The notes: generated by a model from the letters alone, not told the origin. Counted from the stretch's first letter, positions 10,766-21,227 are shown. The stretch is DNA of 64,000 nt from Odontocerum albicorne (GCA_949825065.1 OX463848.1:39415380-39479379), one strand, 5' to 3'. Program-made: numbers and translations.

Positions 10766-11499
10766 TGCCTCTTACAGTTAGAAACATGGGTGGCGTGTAC
10801 AGCTTCAGGAATTCAGTGAAGACAATCTACATGAACACCACTACACTCTACCTTAAGTCGAATTTGTTACTTTATTTAGGTGCTGACGTCATTTAATTTC
10901 TGCCAAGCTTTTCTCTTCTTTTAAAAGAAGCTTGATAACCGTGCGATTTACATTTTTCAACATTTCAGAATATAACGAAACAACGCGTCTTCTGTCGGCT
11001 CTAGTTGACATACTATTGAGGACATATGTATCAAATGTTAATGGTAAGATCGCCTAACCATACGTGCGCGTAGATGCTATTTGTCCATACACGCTTTTAC
11101 TTGTTAGCTTTTGGACCTTAGTGGTATATAAAACCAAATTGAAATGGAATACAAAGCGATCATGCTTTTAACTAAAGCTCCGCGGTGATCGATAAGGTTT
11201 TATTCCGTACCTCTAATTAGGTATTGACTATCAGCAAAAACGCAAATAAATTAGCACATTACTCTCGTCACCCGATCCGGCTTTCACCGCCCGCGATCAA
11301 ATTAATGCCCGGCTAATATTTGTCCACGAAATAAGTTTGCTTTTTCGCCATATAGCCTCGTTTCACCTCGTTCCACCTCGCTCGCTATCCCCCTATTCCT
11401 CGTTACTGATAAGGTACAACTGATGATAACGATTGTCCTTCATATATTTTTTTCTACTTGATTTAATAAAAAATGTAGTAATCTAAAACAAATAATGAT
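10766..11499. other. Non-repetitive stretch; candidate exon inside
   Basis: No copy of this part occurs elsewhere in the window, apart from CTCTACCTTAAG at 10849, which resembles the 48-bp satellite unit. It holds the candidate exon at 10971-11045. Confidence 0.4.
10971..11045 (+). CDS. Candidate internal coding exon, unknown gene
   Basis: A good acceptor (TTTACATTTTTCAACATTTCAG) ends at 10970 and a donor GTAAGATC starts at 11046. In one frame the 75 bases between are open and read YNETTRLLSALVDILL, then RTYVSNVNG. The other two frames contain stops. The composition is amphipathic and protein-like, and the segment lies in single-copy sequence. No family is recognised and no neighbouring exon was found, so chance remains quite possible. 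Confidence 0.3.
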
Positions 11500-12000
11500 A
11501 AATGTTAGTAAAAATGTCTTCAAATGTATATCGTAAATTGACTTAACAAGACGCAAAATTATATAACGGAATGTGATAACATTTTATAAAATATAACATA
11601 CTGAAATGTAGCATAACTTAAATGCAAAATAACAACAAAGCGAAATGTAACCTCACATGTAAGATGATGTTACATCACGTAACATAATCGATGTAACGTT
11701 ATAAAATATGACATTTCGTTATGTCACATAACGAAAACGTCCTGGAACATAATTGAACGATACGTAATGTACGAGTAAATGAACTCACGCACTTGACAGA
11801 AAGAAAATGTACTGTAACATAAAACAATCGTAATTTAATATAACCTTAATTTGTATAATGAAATAGAATTGTGACTTTAAAAATGTACTGTAACATAATG
11901 AAAACATTATGTAGCAAAGGCTTATGTTACTTTATGTAACATAACAGAAAAGTTATATTACTATCTACGTTAATTAACCGATTACATTACAAAATTATCA
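11500..12000. other. Block rich in GTAAC/GTTAC motifs
   Basis: ATGTAAC, GTAACATA and ACATAACG recur on both strands dozens of times across about 450 bp, with no fixed period. It may be a decayed palindromic element or old microsatellite. No ORF was seen. Confidence 0.5.
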
Positions 12001-12044
12001 AATGACTAAAATTTCTGATTCGACACGAGTTCGACACATTGGCA

Positions 12045-12260
12045 TTATTTATTTATTTAATAAACGACACAAGAGTGTCTGTATATACAAATGAACATGT
12101 GACAGGTTATACAAGAACTTAACATTATTGACAAATAATACAAAACTTTATCTTAAACTAACATGAAGATACAAAAAGCAGTAGTAATAATAAATTACGG
12201 TCATTGTTTTAAAATTATTGAATAATTATATTTAAGTTCAATATATACAATAGTATGTTA
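12045..12260 (-). mobile_element. LINE-M 3' end (second copy)
   Basis: It aligns along its length with 8580-8773, starting from ATTTATTTATTTAATAAACGACAC. This is probably the tail and 3' UTR of a non-LTR element on the minus strand. No coding part is kept. Confidence 0.55.
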
Positions 12261-12944
12261 TGTATGTATACCACAAAATATTACCAAACTTCACCAAGCA
12301 GACTTACGTAATTGTCGAAGACTTATTTTATAGAGGTAAAGAACTCATTTTTTGTACTAAATATATAAATAAATAGAGAGTTTTTGTGAATATTTCGAAG
12401 AGAAAACGAATTAAGTTCCTTATTTTTCTAGATTTTATTCATTGTCAATGTCTTCTTGGAAAAGTTATAAGTAACAAAAATAAAATTTGTTTCTCTTCAT
12501 TTTATAAAATAATTCTCCGTTTCGTAGTTTTTCGTTTAAAGTTTAAAAATAAATTTGTTTTGGTAATTTGTTATAATTCTGCGGTTTTAATATTAAACGT
12601 AAATTTTCTATTACAATAAACTTTTGGTCTCCTTCCAAGTTCCCTCCTTGTAACACTATCAAACTCTCCAAGTCCCCTTCTGGTAACACTGTCAAACTCT
12701 CCAAGTCGAATCTAAAGATTCAGAAGGTTAGGAGAGGAGGCGAGAGAAGGGTGGAAAGGACAGCAAATTTTAAAGATTAAAATCAAATCAGGGGACCGGG
12801 ATGGCGCAAGGGGAGGCCAATATAGATAAAGGGACTAGACTCCAAAAGGGTCAGATATAAAGGACATGTTTGAAAAATATGTCTTTTACGTGGATTTTCT
12901 ACTAAATTTTCATAATTCATGGGCGAGTCTTGAATGAAATTCAT
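12261..12944. other. No recognised gene; 33-bp duplication at 12634-12707
   Basis: A 33-bp unit starting TCCAAGT and ending TCAAACTC occurs twice plus a short third start. Otherwise no shared repeat or convincing frame was seen. Confidence 0.45.
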
Positions 12945-13262
12945 TTGCATACATACCGTTACTCCTTTTCTATGCTGGGGTAGGCAGAGAGGACAGAGTG
13001 CCAGACTTTTCTATCTCGAAACGCATATTTAACTACTTTCAAATGAAATACCTTTTCATAGTTTGTACGATTTCACTCTTACATTTTCTTCAAAATATAA
13101 TTATCTTTAAATTTGTTTTCTAAGTATTTCTTTATTAATTTCTTTCACGTGCCTAAACCATCTCAGAGTGCTCTTCTTCATCCTCAACATAGCCTTAAGT
13201 TCATATTCATCCCTAATCGCTTCTTTCCGTATTCTGTCATACGTTGTCACCATATCGGCATG
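12945..13262 (-). mobile_element. LINE-B fragment
   Basis: Minus-strand LINE-B runs from its 3' end (GGGGTAGGCAGAGAGGACAG) through CGTGCCTAAACCATCTCAGA to TTCCGTATTCTGTCATACGT. Reading frames are broken. Confidence 0.6.
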
Positions 13263-13787
13263 CTCAGGTATAACTCCTTGAGCGTAAGAAGAGATGTGCG
13301 TCTCCTGGTATACGTTGTCAAACTCGTTCGAGGAGTTGTGAGCTGTCCAGCATTACTACAAAGATTAGCGTTAAATGTTCCTAACAATTACACTAGACTG
13401 CGCCGGCAAGAACTGTTCTCAATAACATACGCAAGAACGTGTCTTCCAGCCGCTATGCATGTTGGAAGGGCCTTAACTCTTCTGAACGGGACTGCTTCGG
13501 ATATTGACATATTTCATATCACATTACCAAAAGCAAAAGTAAATTTTCTTCTTAGATTGAGCGCGTTAGAAGGCACTCATCAACATACCTAAATGACTGT
13601 GAATATATGTGTGTAATATGTTTGTGTGTATTTACTCCTTTGTATGCATATGCATTATTTTTTATTTTATATAATTTTTTAACTTATTTTTTTCCCCTCT
13701 ATGTAATTTTTCTTCTCTTTTGATGTTTTGTATTTTCAAAGTAATTGGGCTAAGCCTGTTTTGAAAAAATAAATAAATAAATATCTA
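13263..13787 (+). mobile_element. LINE-I, C-terminal ORF and 3' end
   Basis: It starts at once where the LINE-B piece ends. It contains an open C-terminal frame, then about 190 bp of T-rich 3' UTR, and ends in (AATA)n at 13765-13787. Its C-terminus resembles that of LINE-H in layout, so both are probably of the Jockey group. Confidence 0.7.
13266..13592 (+). pseudogene. LINE-I ORF2 C-terminal remnant
   Basis: The frame is open for about 108 codons: YNSLSVRRDVRLLVYVVKLV, ALNVPNNYTRLRRQELFSI, ALTLLNGTASDIDIFHITLP. This is the region after the reverse transcriptase in Jockey-like LINEs (LSVRR...L..FKLLNG...NVP...TR...F). There is no reverse transcriptase core, so it is a 5'-truncated remnant, although still open. 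Confidence 0.65.
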
Positions 13788-13956
13788 TTGTTCTAAATGC
13801 ACGCATTTTTACAAGTGAAAGACGTGATAAAAGAAGAGCTAGGAAAATGTATTTCCATGAAGTGAAGAATATTTTTAAAGAAGGAATACATGTAAGAATT
13901 AAGCGAAATCGTCGATGTATGAGAAATATGTAAAATAGGCGAAATATTTATTTATT

Positions 13957-14117
13957 ATTTATTTAACACTTTTATTGCAATACAATCTGGCGGGCTTATT
14001 GCCAGGCGGCAATCTCTTCCAACCAACCAGACAAAAGTAAATGAAGCAAGTTACGTGGTCGCATAAATCATTCAAATGACTATCCATCCCCACGAAATCC
14101 ATAAACATATACGTGAG
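13957..14117 (-). mobile_element. LINE-A 3' UTR piece (A3)
   Basis: It begins with (TTTA)n, AACACTTTTATTGCAATACA, and covers only the last 160 bp of LINE-A, so it is a heavily 5'-truncated insertion. Confidence 0.75.
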
Positions 14118-14271
14118 AACTATGTGTATCGAGCTAGAAAAAATCTGGTGCTCTGTCATCTTTGCCTACCCCCCCAACAGGGCAACTGCGTGATGGTATG
14201 TATTTATGGTAATATACATACATATATGTTTTTTTTTATACGTATCGAAATTATATATACCTACATAATTT

Positions 14272-14465
14272 ACCTCCGTGGCCTGGTGGTAAGGCACTTG
14301 TCTGCTGATCCGGAGGTTGCGGGTACGATCTCCGCTGGAACCCAGATTTTTTTTAAATAGGATTCCAGTCTGGTTAACATTTAGGGCCTATAAAAAAACA
14401 ACATATTTCTGGTTGGTTGGAAGAGATTGCCACATGGCAATAAACTCGCCAGGTTAAAAAAAATA
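14272..14465 (+). mobile_element. tRNA-derived SINE (S3)
   Basis: The head has the A box TGGCCTGGTGGT and B-box-like GGGTACGATCTCC, then GCTGGAACCCAGAT. The body has GGATTCCAGTCTGGTT. The tail reads TTTCTGGTTGGTTGGAAGAG then GCCACATGGCAATAA, ending AAAAAATAAATAA. The tail is almost the same as LINE-A 3' UTR (for example 1855-1905). RNA polymerase III transcription from the internal boxes is the expected mode. Confidence 0.8.
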
Positions 14466-14678
14466 AATAATAATTTATGAATACTACATTAATTAAAACT
14501 ATTACTTTGTTATTATTACAACATTTTTATTGTATCTTCATTAAGATAAATATAATATAATTTTAAGTATTTAAATTAACTTCTCTCATGTACTGTTGTT
14601 TTCATGCTATATAAAAGACTATTGTGTCGTAAATGAAATAAAAACAAAAATTAAGTGAAAGTCTGTAACCCTTTTTAA

Positions 14679-15287
14679 CCCTTCCTGTCATGTGATGTGT
14701 AACTAGTACATATTGCTTCTAAAAACTTTAATATCTCTATAAATACGAGTATAATAAATACTGGGTTCAGATTTTACGCATTCCTCCGTAATACATTTAC
14801 GCATTGAATGAAAATAATATTATAATAATAATAAGCATTTATCGGCCACATCAGAGATATTTTGTGAAAATCGGGAATAAATTCACCAATACAATCAAAC
14901 GTGTGCCAGTATGTGATATAGGTATATTCAATGTAAAAATCCGTATGGGTGAGGAAGCGACGCTATTCACTTCTCACTCTCACTCTACTCTGGTATATGG
15001 GAACGCAAAAAATAGAAGCTCAGTTCGGTCGCTTCTGTCGCTTAGTAGCCAGCAGGCATTTCAGGGTGGTCGCTTCGCCCGTTTTGTGAACATTGTCCGA
15101 TGTTGTTTTTTTCATGTTTTCAGCAATTAAATTTCAATTAATATCAATGTTTACTTCAAATTTAATTCATTTAAGCGATTGGCTATCAATATTCTTATTT
15201 TTCCGATTTTAAATCGCTCATTTTTACATATGTATTGATGTGTGTACACATCACCGGAACGGGCGGATTTTTTTAGCACAGGAAGGG
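14679..15287 (+). mobile_element. TTAA-flanked MITE, piggyBac-type (copy L1)
   Basis: TTAA at 14675-14678 is followed by CCCTTCCTGTCATGTG, and the right end reads GGAAGGG with TTAA a few bases further (15293). The inside matches copies L2 (44169-44795) and L3 (52983-53613), e.g. AATATCTCTATAAATA and TCTTATTTTTCCGAT. L1 is the most diverged. No transposase is encoded. Confidence 0.65.
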
Positions 15288-16329
15288 AAATGTTAATAAA
15301 ATCTGGCTACCGACAGTTATCGAACCCGCAAACCCCGAGTTCGGATGAAAATGTCTTACTAGCTATACCACAAAGGTCGTCGAATGAAATAAAAGTCTTT
15401 AATATGTTATTAGAAAGCAATATAAGAGTATGTAAAGCATAATTTATGTTATAACATAAATGGTATACACTACAGGCCATCTCCCATGTGTTGTTAATTA
15501 AGGATGAGCAGATATCCAGCAACTGGTTGGGTACCGTGGCCCGTGGCCCGTAATGAAGCCATCCTCAGACGACACGTGAGTTTAATTATCTCAGGTGTCT
15601 TACTGGGCCATCAACGCAAATCACTAGCAGGGGTGGCTTAAGGGAGTATTCTACTCTAGAGGCGTGAATTTCGGGCGTTTTTTAAACTTAAAAAAACTGA
15701 AAACATTTTTCCTATGCATTTTTTAGTTTGTTTATTGATGATTTAAGAATGTACAAAAAAAATTGTAAAAAAAAAAATTAAAATTCAAGATGTTATCAGG
15801 GGGGGTGAGCTGGTCGACATGATTGAAACCCTTTCGTGAAGCAGCAGCAGGGTGAAGTGATTCCTCTTTAACAGTTCGAAGTTTGTCATAAATAAAACAA
15901 AGTAGATGTTCCCGAAACTGTGAATATATTTTGATCATTTTTCGTTTCTTATGTGCAGCCCATCGCTCATCGTAAGGCCCTTTATTCGCCCGTGTAGGCC
16001 GTCACGGCTTACCAGATACCATGTATACTGCGCGCTCTCTGCATGCATAGGCCGTTCGATTATTTATGGTAATTATTGCGAAAGCCACACATAAGGAACA
16101 TTTCATTACAATAGGTACAGATATCAATACAACAACAATATTTATACATCAATTACACAAATATAATCATATATTTTAGGTGACGCATACGTCCGATACA
16201 ACATGAGTATGAATGATGTGTGTGAACGTGAAAGAATATGTGCTAGTGTGGCATAAAGGGGATATATTTTATGTCTGTTTACCCAATAAGAACTCGTATT
16301 CTCTTAGAAATAATCAAGCATGTCACTTT
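15288..16329. other. No recognised gene
   Basis: 15510-15660 and 15950-16060 are richer in GC. A short frame before a donor-like GTGAGT at 15578 (QQLVGYRGPW...) has a poor acceptor and contains a CCGTGGC repeat, so I do not call an exon. The rest is AT-rich without shared repeats. Confidence 0.35.
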
Positions 16330-16838
16330 AAGTTTCAGCGTCTTTCCAATCATGGATTACCGCTACGCTCAAACAGATTGTTTATTGGCCTTTCCAGTTC
16401 ACCGCTCGTCTTTTTTTACGTCGTCCTTTACTGTTCATGCAGTGAGACTCTGGAATCAGTTACAAACTAATATAAGACTCGCTCCGCCCTTGACATGCTT
16501 TATGAAGCGACTGAAAAAACTCTTAATTTCTTGTCAGTAAAATAACGTGTTTCATTCTTGATTTTTATTTTCCTTTCCTCTCCACCATCCCTTCCTTTTC
16601 TTTTGATTGATGATATCTCACTTTATATGAAAAATAATGTTCGGGTGATTGTCCGTCTTTGTTGGGTTTGTGGGCATATTCTCACGTATGTGTTTATGGA
16701 TTTCGTGGGGATGGATAGTTGTTTGAATGATTTATGCAACCATGTAACTTGCTTCATTTACTTTTGTCTAGTTGGCTGGAAGATATTGCCGCCTGGAAAT
16801 AATCCCGCCAGATTGTATTTGATATAAAAGTGTTAAAT
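16330..16838 (+). mobile_element. LINE-A 3' end (A4)
   Basis: It starts inside the ORF (FSVFPIMDYRYAQTDCLLAF in one frame; AVRLWNQLQTNIRLAPPLTC after the next), runs through the 3' UTR and ends at AAAAGTGTTAAATAATAATA. It is 5'-truncated. Confidence 0.75.
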
Positions 16839-17467
16839 AATAATAACTTTATATTTATTTCTTTTAGATATGTTTTATGAAATTGTTTTAGACCAAACCT
16901 GTATAACTAACAGTATATTTAACCAGACCTGCGACTGTCCCTGATTATCTCTATTGCGTCCCTCCAACAATATTGGAACCTGCGGTTCAGTTAAATTGGG
17001 ACGTTTAACGGATATTAAATTTTAACTTTTATTGCTCTATTGGATCTAGAGCCAGGAGCCAAGGATGCGCATCCTCACATCTGTCCTTGAAAAAGCGAAA
17101 TCAGTTCAATTTGAGTTCAAAAGTCAACTTTTCTAACTACTCCAACAGACGTTTTTGGTTATGTGATTAGAGAATTCTACCCGAATTAGTGATGTTACGT
17201 TTCCAATTCTGCCGTTTATGTCAAAACTCTGGTTAAGTATTTTCTCTTTAGGTTAAGTTGTTCTGTAACAGTCCATTAAGTTTTCCGTTTGTTGTTTTTG
17301 TGGCCTAAATTTTTTTATATCATAATAAATAAAATGTTCTCAATTATACCAATTCAGTTTTTTATGTATTTTAGTAAATTGGACTTGAATCAGTATTTTA
17401 GTAAATTGGACTTGAATTTAAAAAAAATCTTCATATTGGAAATTATTTTTTTATATTGTATTGTATT
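16839..17467. other. No recognised feature
   Basis: Only a 29-bp direct repeat (TTTAGTAAATTGGACTTGAA, at about 17371 and 17397) stands out. Confidence 0.4.
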
Positions 17468-17677
17468 TTTTACACTTTCGTTGTATACAGTACAATCTGT
17501 CTGACTTATTGCCATGTGGTAATCTCTTCCAACCAACTAAAAATATGTGTAAGATGCCTGAAGTGAAAACCAGACTGGAATCCTTTTTTAAAAAATTGGT
17601 GTTCCCACGGAATTTAAACCCCCAACCTCCGGGTTGGGAGACAGGCATCATACCAACTAGGTCACGGAAGTCGTCAT
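17468..17677 (-). mobile_element. tRNA-derived SINE (S4)
   Basis: On the minus strand the head contains TGACCTAGTTGGTATGATGC and the B-box region before GGGAACACCA. The body has GGATTCCAGTCTGGTTTTCA and the tail TTGGTTGGAAGAGATTACCA. The tail ends in GTACTGTATACAACGAAAGT, which fuller copies carry. Confidence 0.8.
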
Positions 17678-17794
17678 ATAAAGATATTTGACATTTAAGT
17701 TTCCTTTACAATCTTTAGCAACATTTACTAAATGAAAAATACACATAAAATATTAAATATTTAAAAAAAAATCAATACGATTTAGAACATACAA

Positions 17795-17960
17795 TCACGT
17801 CATTTCCCTGTCGAGGTAGACAGATAGGACAGAGCACCTGAATTTCCTATCTTGACACATATACTTCGCCTCTTCTACATCCATACACGGTCTCGTTCAA
17901 TTCCCAAGATTTCTCTTATTTTTTATGTATCCCTCTTTCTAAATATTGATGCCTTGTTCC
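17795..17960 (-). mobile_element. LINE-B 3'-end piece
   Basis: CGAGGTAGACAGATAGGACA followed by TTCTACATCCATACACGG match the 3' end of LINE-B in minus orientation. Confidence 0.5.
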
Positions 17961-18054
17961 AATCATTCAAAATATATGGAGCCCATGAAATCACTAATGT
18001 ATAGTAAAACAGCACTGACAAAAAGGAAAACTACTCAAATACAATCATCTAATA

Positions 18055-18940
18055 ATCCATGCAGAAGCTAAAGAATTAAAAGTCTTTGTAAAAACCGAAT
18101 GTGAGAAAATTCGTCAAAAATGGGTACAAAAACAAAGACGTTTGAATTTGTTTTTAAAACTCTACCAACTTTGGTTGTGTAAAGATTTAGATTTTTCTTC
18201 TCCAATACAGACAATTAATATGGCAGGCCATACTACTAAAATATTTCGAGAATGTTCATCCGAATCAAAAAGGAGAAAAGTACGTGATTTGGTTACCAGC
18301 TACGAGAAGGAAGAATTTACATATGAAGCTGCTGTTAGTGTTCGAGTCAGTGGTAGACGTGATGGAGCAAATTCAATACAAGAGATGTTGACTGCATCAC
18401 CAAGAAGAGCAACGAGTTATAAAAAGGCCAAGAAACAAATTTTCACAATTCCAGCACAAAATCCTTACTCCCCAGAAGAAGCTTTAGCATTGTTCAATGC
18501 AAACACATTTACGGTAATGTAGTATAAAAATATCCAACAGGAAGCTTCTGAAAGAGATTTCAATTTATATCCATCATATGATCGGGTTTTAGAAGAGAAA
18601 AAACAATTCTTATCCAGAAGTAGACAGCATAATTGTAACAGATATTTTGAACATCAAAATTTGAAAATGACGCTAAGAAAACAAAAATGTTATACATATC
18701 ATTAAACTCGCGGTATAATATGACTGCAGCCTTGTGCAGCCTTGCACAAAATATTGATGCACGGTGCTGAGATCATCGATTCTTCTTTGATTCCTATTGG
18801 ACAAATGTCTGAAGAGGCATCAGAGGCCAAAAATAAAGTAATTAGAAAAATTAGGCAACATCACACTTTAAAAACTTCGCGTGTTAGGACTAATTACGAT
18901 TTATTTAAATTTTTATTAGTTTCTTCTGATCCGTATATAT
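18055..18940 (+). pseudogene. Degenerate protein gene, repeat-type, unknown function
   Basis: One frame (18142-18519) contains MAGHTTKIFRECSSESKRRK, VRDLVTSYEKEEFTYEAAVS and ALALFNANTFTV. After a single TAG at 18520 the same frame goes on: YKNIQQEASERDFNLYPSYD, RVLEEKKQFLSRSRQ. A later frame (18742-18939) reads MHGAEIIDSSLIPIGQMSEE, ASEAKNKVIRKIRQHHTLKT and ends FLLVSSDPYI-stop. The IPIGQMSEEA-EA-NK motif recalls a repetitive arthropod protein of unknown role, seen only from memory. I infer a dead transposon-type or captured gene. Confidence 0.5.
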
Positions 18941-19239
18941 AGTAAGTATTATTAGAAAAATACCCAAAAAAGTTAAACATGTATAGTATATGAAAGCGAT
19001 TTTCTAATGCTATTAAAAAAAAACTGTTTTTGTATATTTTTTTTATAATTATATTTATTAAATTTTTAACGTTTCTAAATTTGTCTTATTCTCAATGTAT
19101 TATTGAGTATTTGATAAATTAAAAACCTATTATTAAATTAAAAATCATTTGTTTATATTTTCTAAGCCTCTAGTAGTTATTAAAATGTAAAATAATTATG
19201 TCAAATGACATGAAAAATAATTTTGTCCCTCTAGATTGG

Positions 19240-19740
19240 TCAATCCGAATACTGTGTGGCAGCCCGAAAAGTATCCCCAACACTCCATATGCCAGTCCAA
19301 TCACGTATATTGCGGAGCCAGGAGATTTGCCTCCTGCCAACACCTCTTCGGCCCTCTATTCTGCCTTGGATGATCTGGTGTAGTAATTTGTACTTTGCTC
19401 CTCTACGTACATGACCCAAATAGGACACCTTTCGGATTTTAATATTAGTCAGCAACTCTCTATCAACTTTGGCTCTATAAAGAACCCTTGTGTTGCTGAC
19501 CATATCCGTCCAGGGTATCCGTAGCATTCTCTGGTGCATCCACATTTTGGATGCTTCCAGTCGGTTCATACTAACAACTTTGAGAGTCCATGATTCCATT
19601 CCATGCAATAACAATTACCGAACGTAGCATTTGACTAACCGTTGTCGAAGTTTCAAGTTTAGATTATCATCGCAGAATACGCTTCTCATTTTATTAAAAG
19701 CCGCACGAGATGATTCAATTCTGCACTTGTCCATGCACGC
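19240..19740 (-). mobile_element. LINE-F, reverse-transcriptase C-terminal fragment
   Basis: On the minus strand CRIESSRAAFNKMRSVFCDD and LRQRLVKCYV-stop lead into LLHGMESWTLKVVSMNRLEA, SKMWMHQRMLRIPWTD and VSYLGHVRRG. This ordering (R...RAAF-KM...YG-E-WTL...MW-RMLRIPWTD...GH) marks the end of a LINE reverse transcriptase. One stop interrupts it, and 19240-19614 is open for 124 codons. Confidence 0.75.
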
Positions 19741-20088
19741 TGAAAATATAAAACGAGATAGTCAAGTTTTTATTAGAATTTGATTCGTCTTATTTTATGT
19801 AAATTATTCTTCGGACTTGTAAAACATGTCAAGTATTGTTGCTGTAACTTAATAGCGATTCCTTCTAAATAATAGTGGTTCAGCGTTCTTGGTTATCTGG
19901 TATCATGTTGTAAAGATCTGAAAGCCGAGAAGTTTAATAGTTGAACCGATATCAGTGGAGTTGAATTACTTCCGATAAATCCGAGTGCCGAAGCTGAACA
20001 ACGCCTGACTTTATATTTCAATAATTCCCTTTTCCACCGATAAACGCTCAGCAGATAGTACGAGTGGTACCATTACGTGGACGTATTA
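19741..20088. other. No recognised feature
   Basis: No shared repeat or frame was seen. It is the flank of the poly-A insertion that follows. Confidence 0.4.
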
Positions 20089-20113
20089 ATGCCGAAAGAA
20101 CCCAACACCACGC

Positions 20114-20170
20114 AATGCCGTATTAATCCTCTACCCTCTTTGTGTAACAGGAGAAATCCGTGCAAAGTGG

Positions 20171-20213
<43 letters not shown>
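20114..20213 (+). mobile_element. Short LINE-H insertion with poly-A and 25-bp target duplication
   Basis: The 25-bp sequence starting ATGCCGAAAGAACCC occurs at 20089-20113 and again at 20214-20238. Between them lie about 58 bp matching the 3' end of LINE-H at 40915-40960 (CTCTTTGTGTAACAGGAGAA), followed by 42 A (20172-20214 region). This is target-primed reverse transcription with strong 5' truncation. The exact duplication and pure A tract suggest a young event. Confidence 0.85.
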
Positions 20214-20216
<3 letters not shown>

Positions 20217-20267
20217 CCGAAAGAACCCAACACCACGCCAATACAAGTATTTCATCCCAAGTAGTCC

Positions 20268-20324
20268 ACATCACCCATTCTTTTGTATTCGAAATGCCAA
20301 ATGAATAAATCTCAATTTTTTTAT
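20268..20324. repeat. 57-bp direct repeat flanking LINE-G, left copy
   Basis: It starts ACATCACCCATTCTTTTGTA and is nearly identical to 20655-20711. It flanks the LINE-G insertion and may be an unusually long target-site duplication. Confidence 0.8.
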
Positions 20325-20654
20325 CTTCTTCTCCCTGGCTCCATCCCAACTCATTGTCTGCGAAGACTTTTGGGGTCAGCTCTCCTCGTCGTCAGGTTGT
20401 ATGCTCTTCTGTCCCGGACTACGTCCCCCAGGCCGTGCCTCTGCATCTGGTTATCTTTTTGCACCACCCATGAATTCTTTGGTCTTCCTCTGGTTGTTAT
20501 TCGAGGAAGATCCATGGAGATTGCCTGGTTCACAATGTGATCGGGTGCTCTGCGTCCAACGGGCCCATACCATCTCAATCGCCTCTCCTCCATCTTGCTG
20601 TTGATGTCTGTAACACCTAGGCTTCCACGAATGCGTGAAGTCTAGGTGTTACAG
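20325..20654 (-). mobile_element. LINE-G, C-terminal ORF fragment with folded 5' end
   Basis: The minus-strand frame 20351-20593 reads MEERRLRWYGPVGRRAPDHI, NQAISMDLPRITTRGRPKNS and ends TRRADPKSLRRQ. RRLRWYGHV...RGRPK...W is the usual C-terminus of an RTE-like LINE. The 3' end is at 20325 on the left. At the 5' end an inverted duplication (20603-20659) replaces normal sequence. Confidence 0.75.
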
Positions 20655-20659
20655 ACATC
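20603..20659. repeat. 23-bp inverted repeat at the LINE-G 5' junction
   Basis: Arms GATGTCTGTAACACCTAGGC... (20603-20625) and 20637-20659 pair with one mismatch around an 11-base loop. The right arm overlaps the start of the right direct repeat. Snap-back synthesis during insertion would explain it. Confidence 0.85.
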
Positions 20660-20711
20660 ACCCATTATTTTGTATTCGAAATGCCAAATGAATAAATCTC
20701 AATTTTTTATG
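20655..20711. repeat. 57-bp direct repeat, right copy
   Basis: This is the second copy of the sequence at 20268-20324, starting ACATCACCCATTATTTTGTA. Confidence 0.8.
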
Positions 20712-21070
20712 CATGCAAATAATAAAAATATAATTCCAGCAAATGTGCTATATAAAATATTAAAGCTATTTAAAAAAATATATAAAAAAATTATACACAA
20801 AAAGCGACAATTGAATAAATTAGAAAAAATGGGCAATTAAACAGGTGCATGGCCGATACACATTGAGGTATACCTCAATACGATACCTCAATACACATTG
20901 AGGTGCATGGCCGCGCGGTAACGCACTGGACTTCCGTCTGGAAGGTCGTTGGATCGAATGGTCGTTGGATGCTCCCTTTATACACAGCTGTTATTAAAAT
21001 TTCCTCAATCTTGTTAAATCACTTGGTGTCACAATAAAATTAACCAACACATCTGTTCGCTAAGAAACTC
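20712..21070. other. No gene; short inverted and direct repeats at 20843-20915
   Basis: GGTGCATGGCCG occurs twice, with TTGAGGTATACCTCAA and TACCTCAATACACATTGAGG between. 20916-20960 (TAACGCACTGGACTTCCGTC) is weakly like a tRNA-derived SINE head. Confidence 0.4.
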
Positions 21071-21227
21071 ACTAGGTGACTAATCGTCACGTAGCTTGGC
21101 GCGAAGCGTGCAGTGTGGCTATTGCGATAGTATGCGGTGCGTTGATTCGCTAGGATATGTCACCTAACTCGTAATTCAGCTCTAAGCACCAAGCGAGGCC
21201 TTAGCTCCTACCTGTGTGGCCGAGGCC
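21071..21227 (-). mobile_element. Harbinger-type MITE, one end deleted
   Basis: It matches 6772-6977 in reverse: TGACTAATCGTCACGTAGC, GCGCGAAGCGTGCAGTGTGG, and the right end CTGTGTGGCCGAGGCC followed by TTA. The left terminal repeat is missing. Confidence 0.7.

Noticed and set aside
15510..15577. A third splice-flanked frame before GTGAGT
   Set aside because: The acceptor is poor and the open frame depends on a CCGTGGC direct repeat. The evidence is too weak.
20073..20349. Poly-Lys/poly-Phe frames
   Set aside because: They come from the 42-base A tract at the end of the LINE-H insertion.
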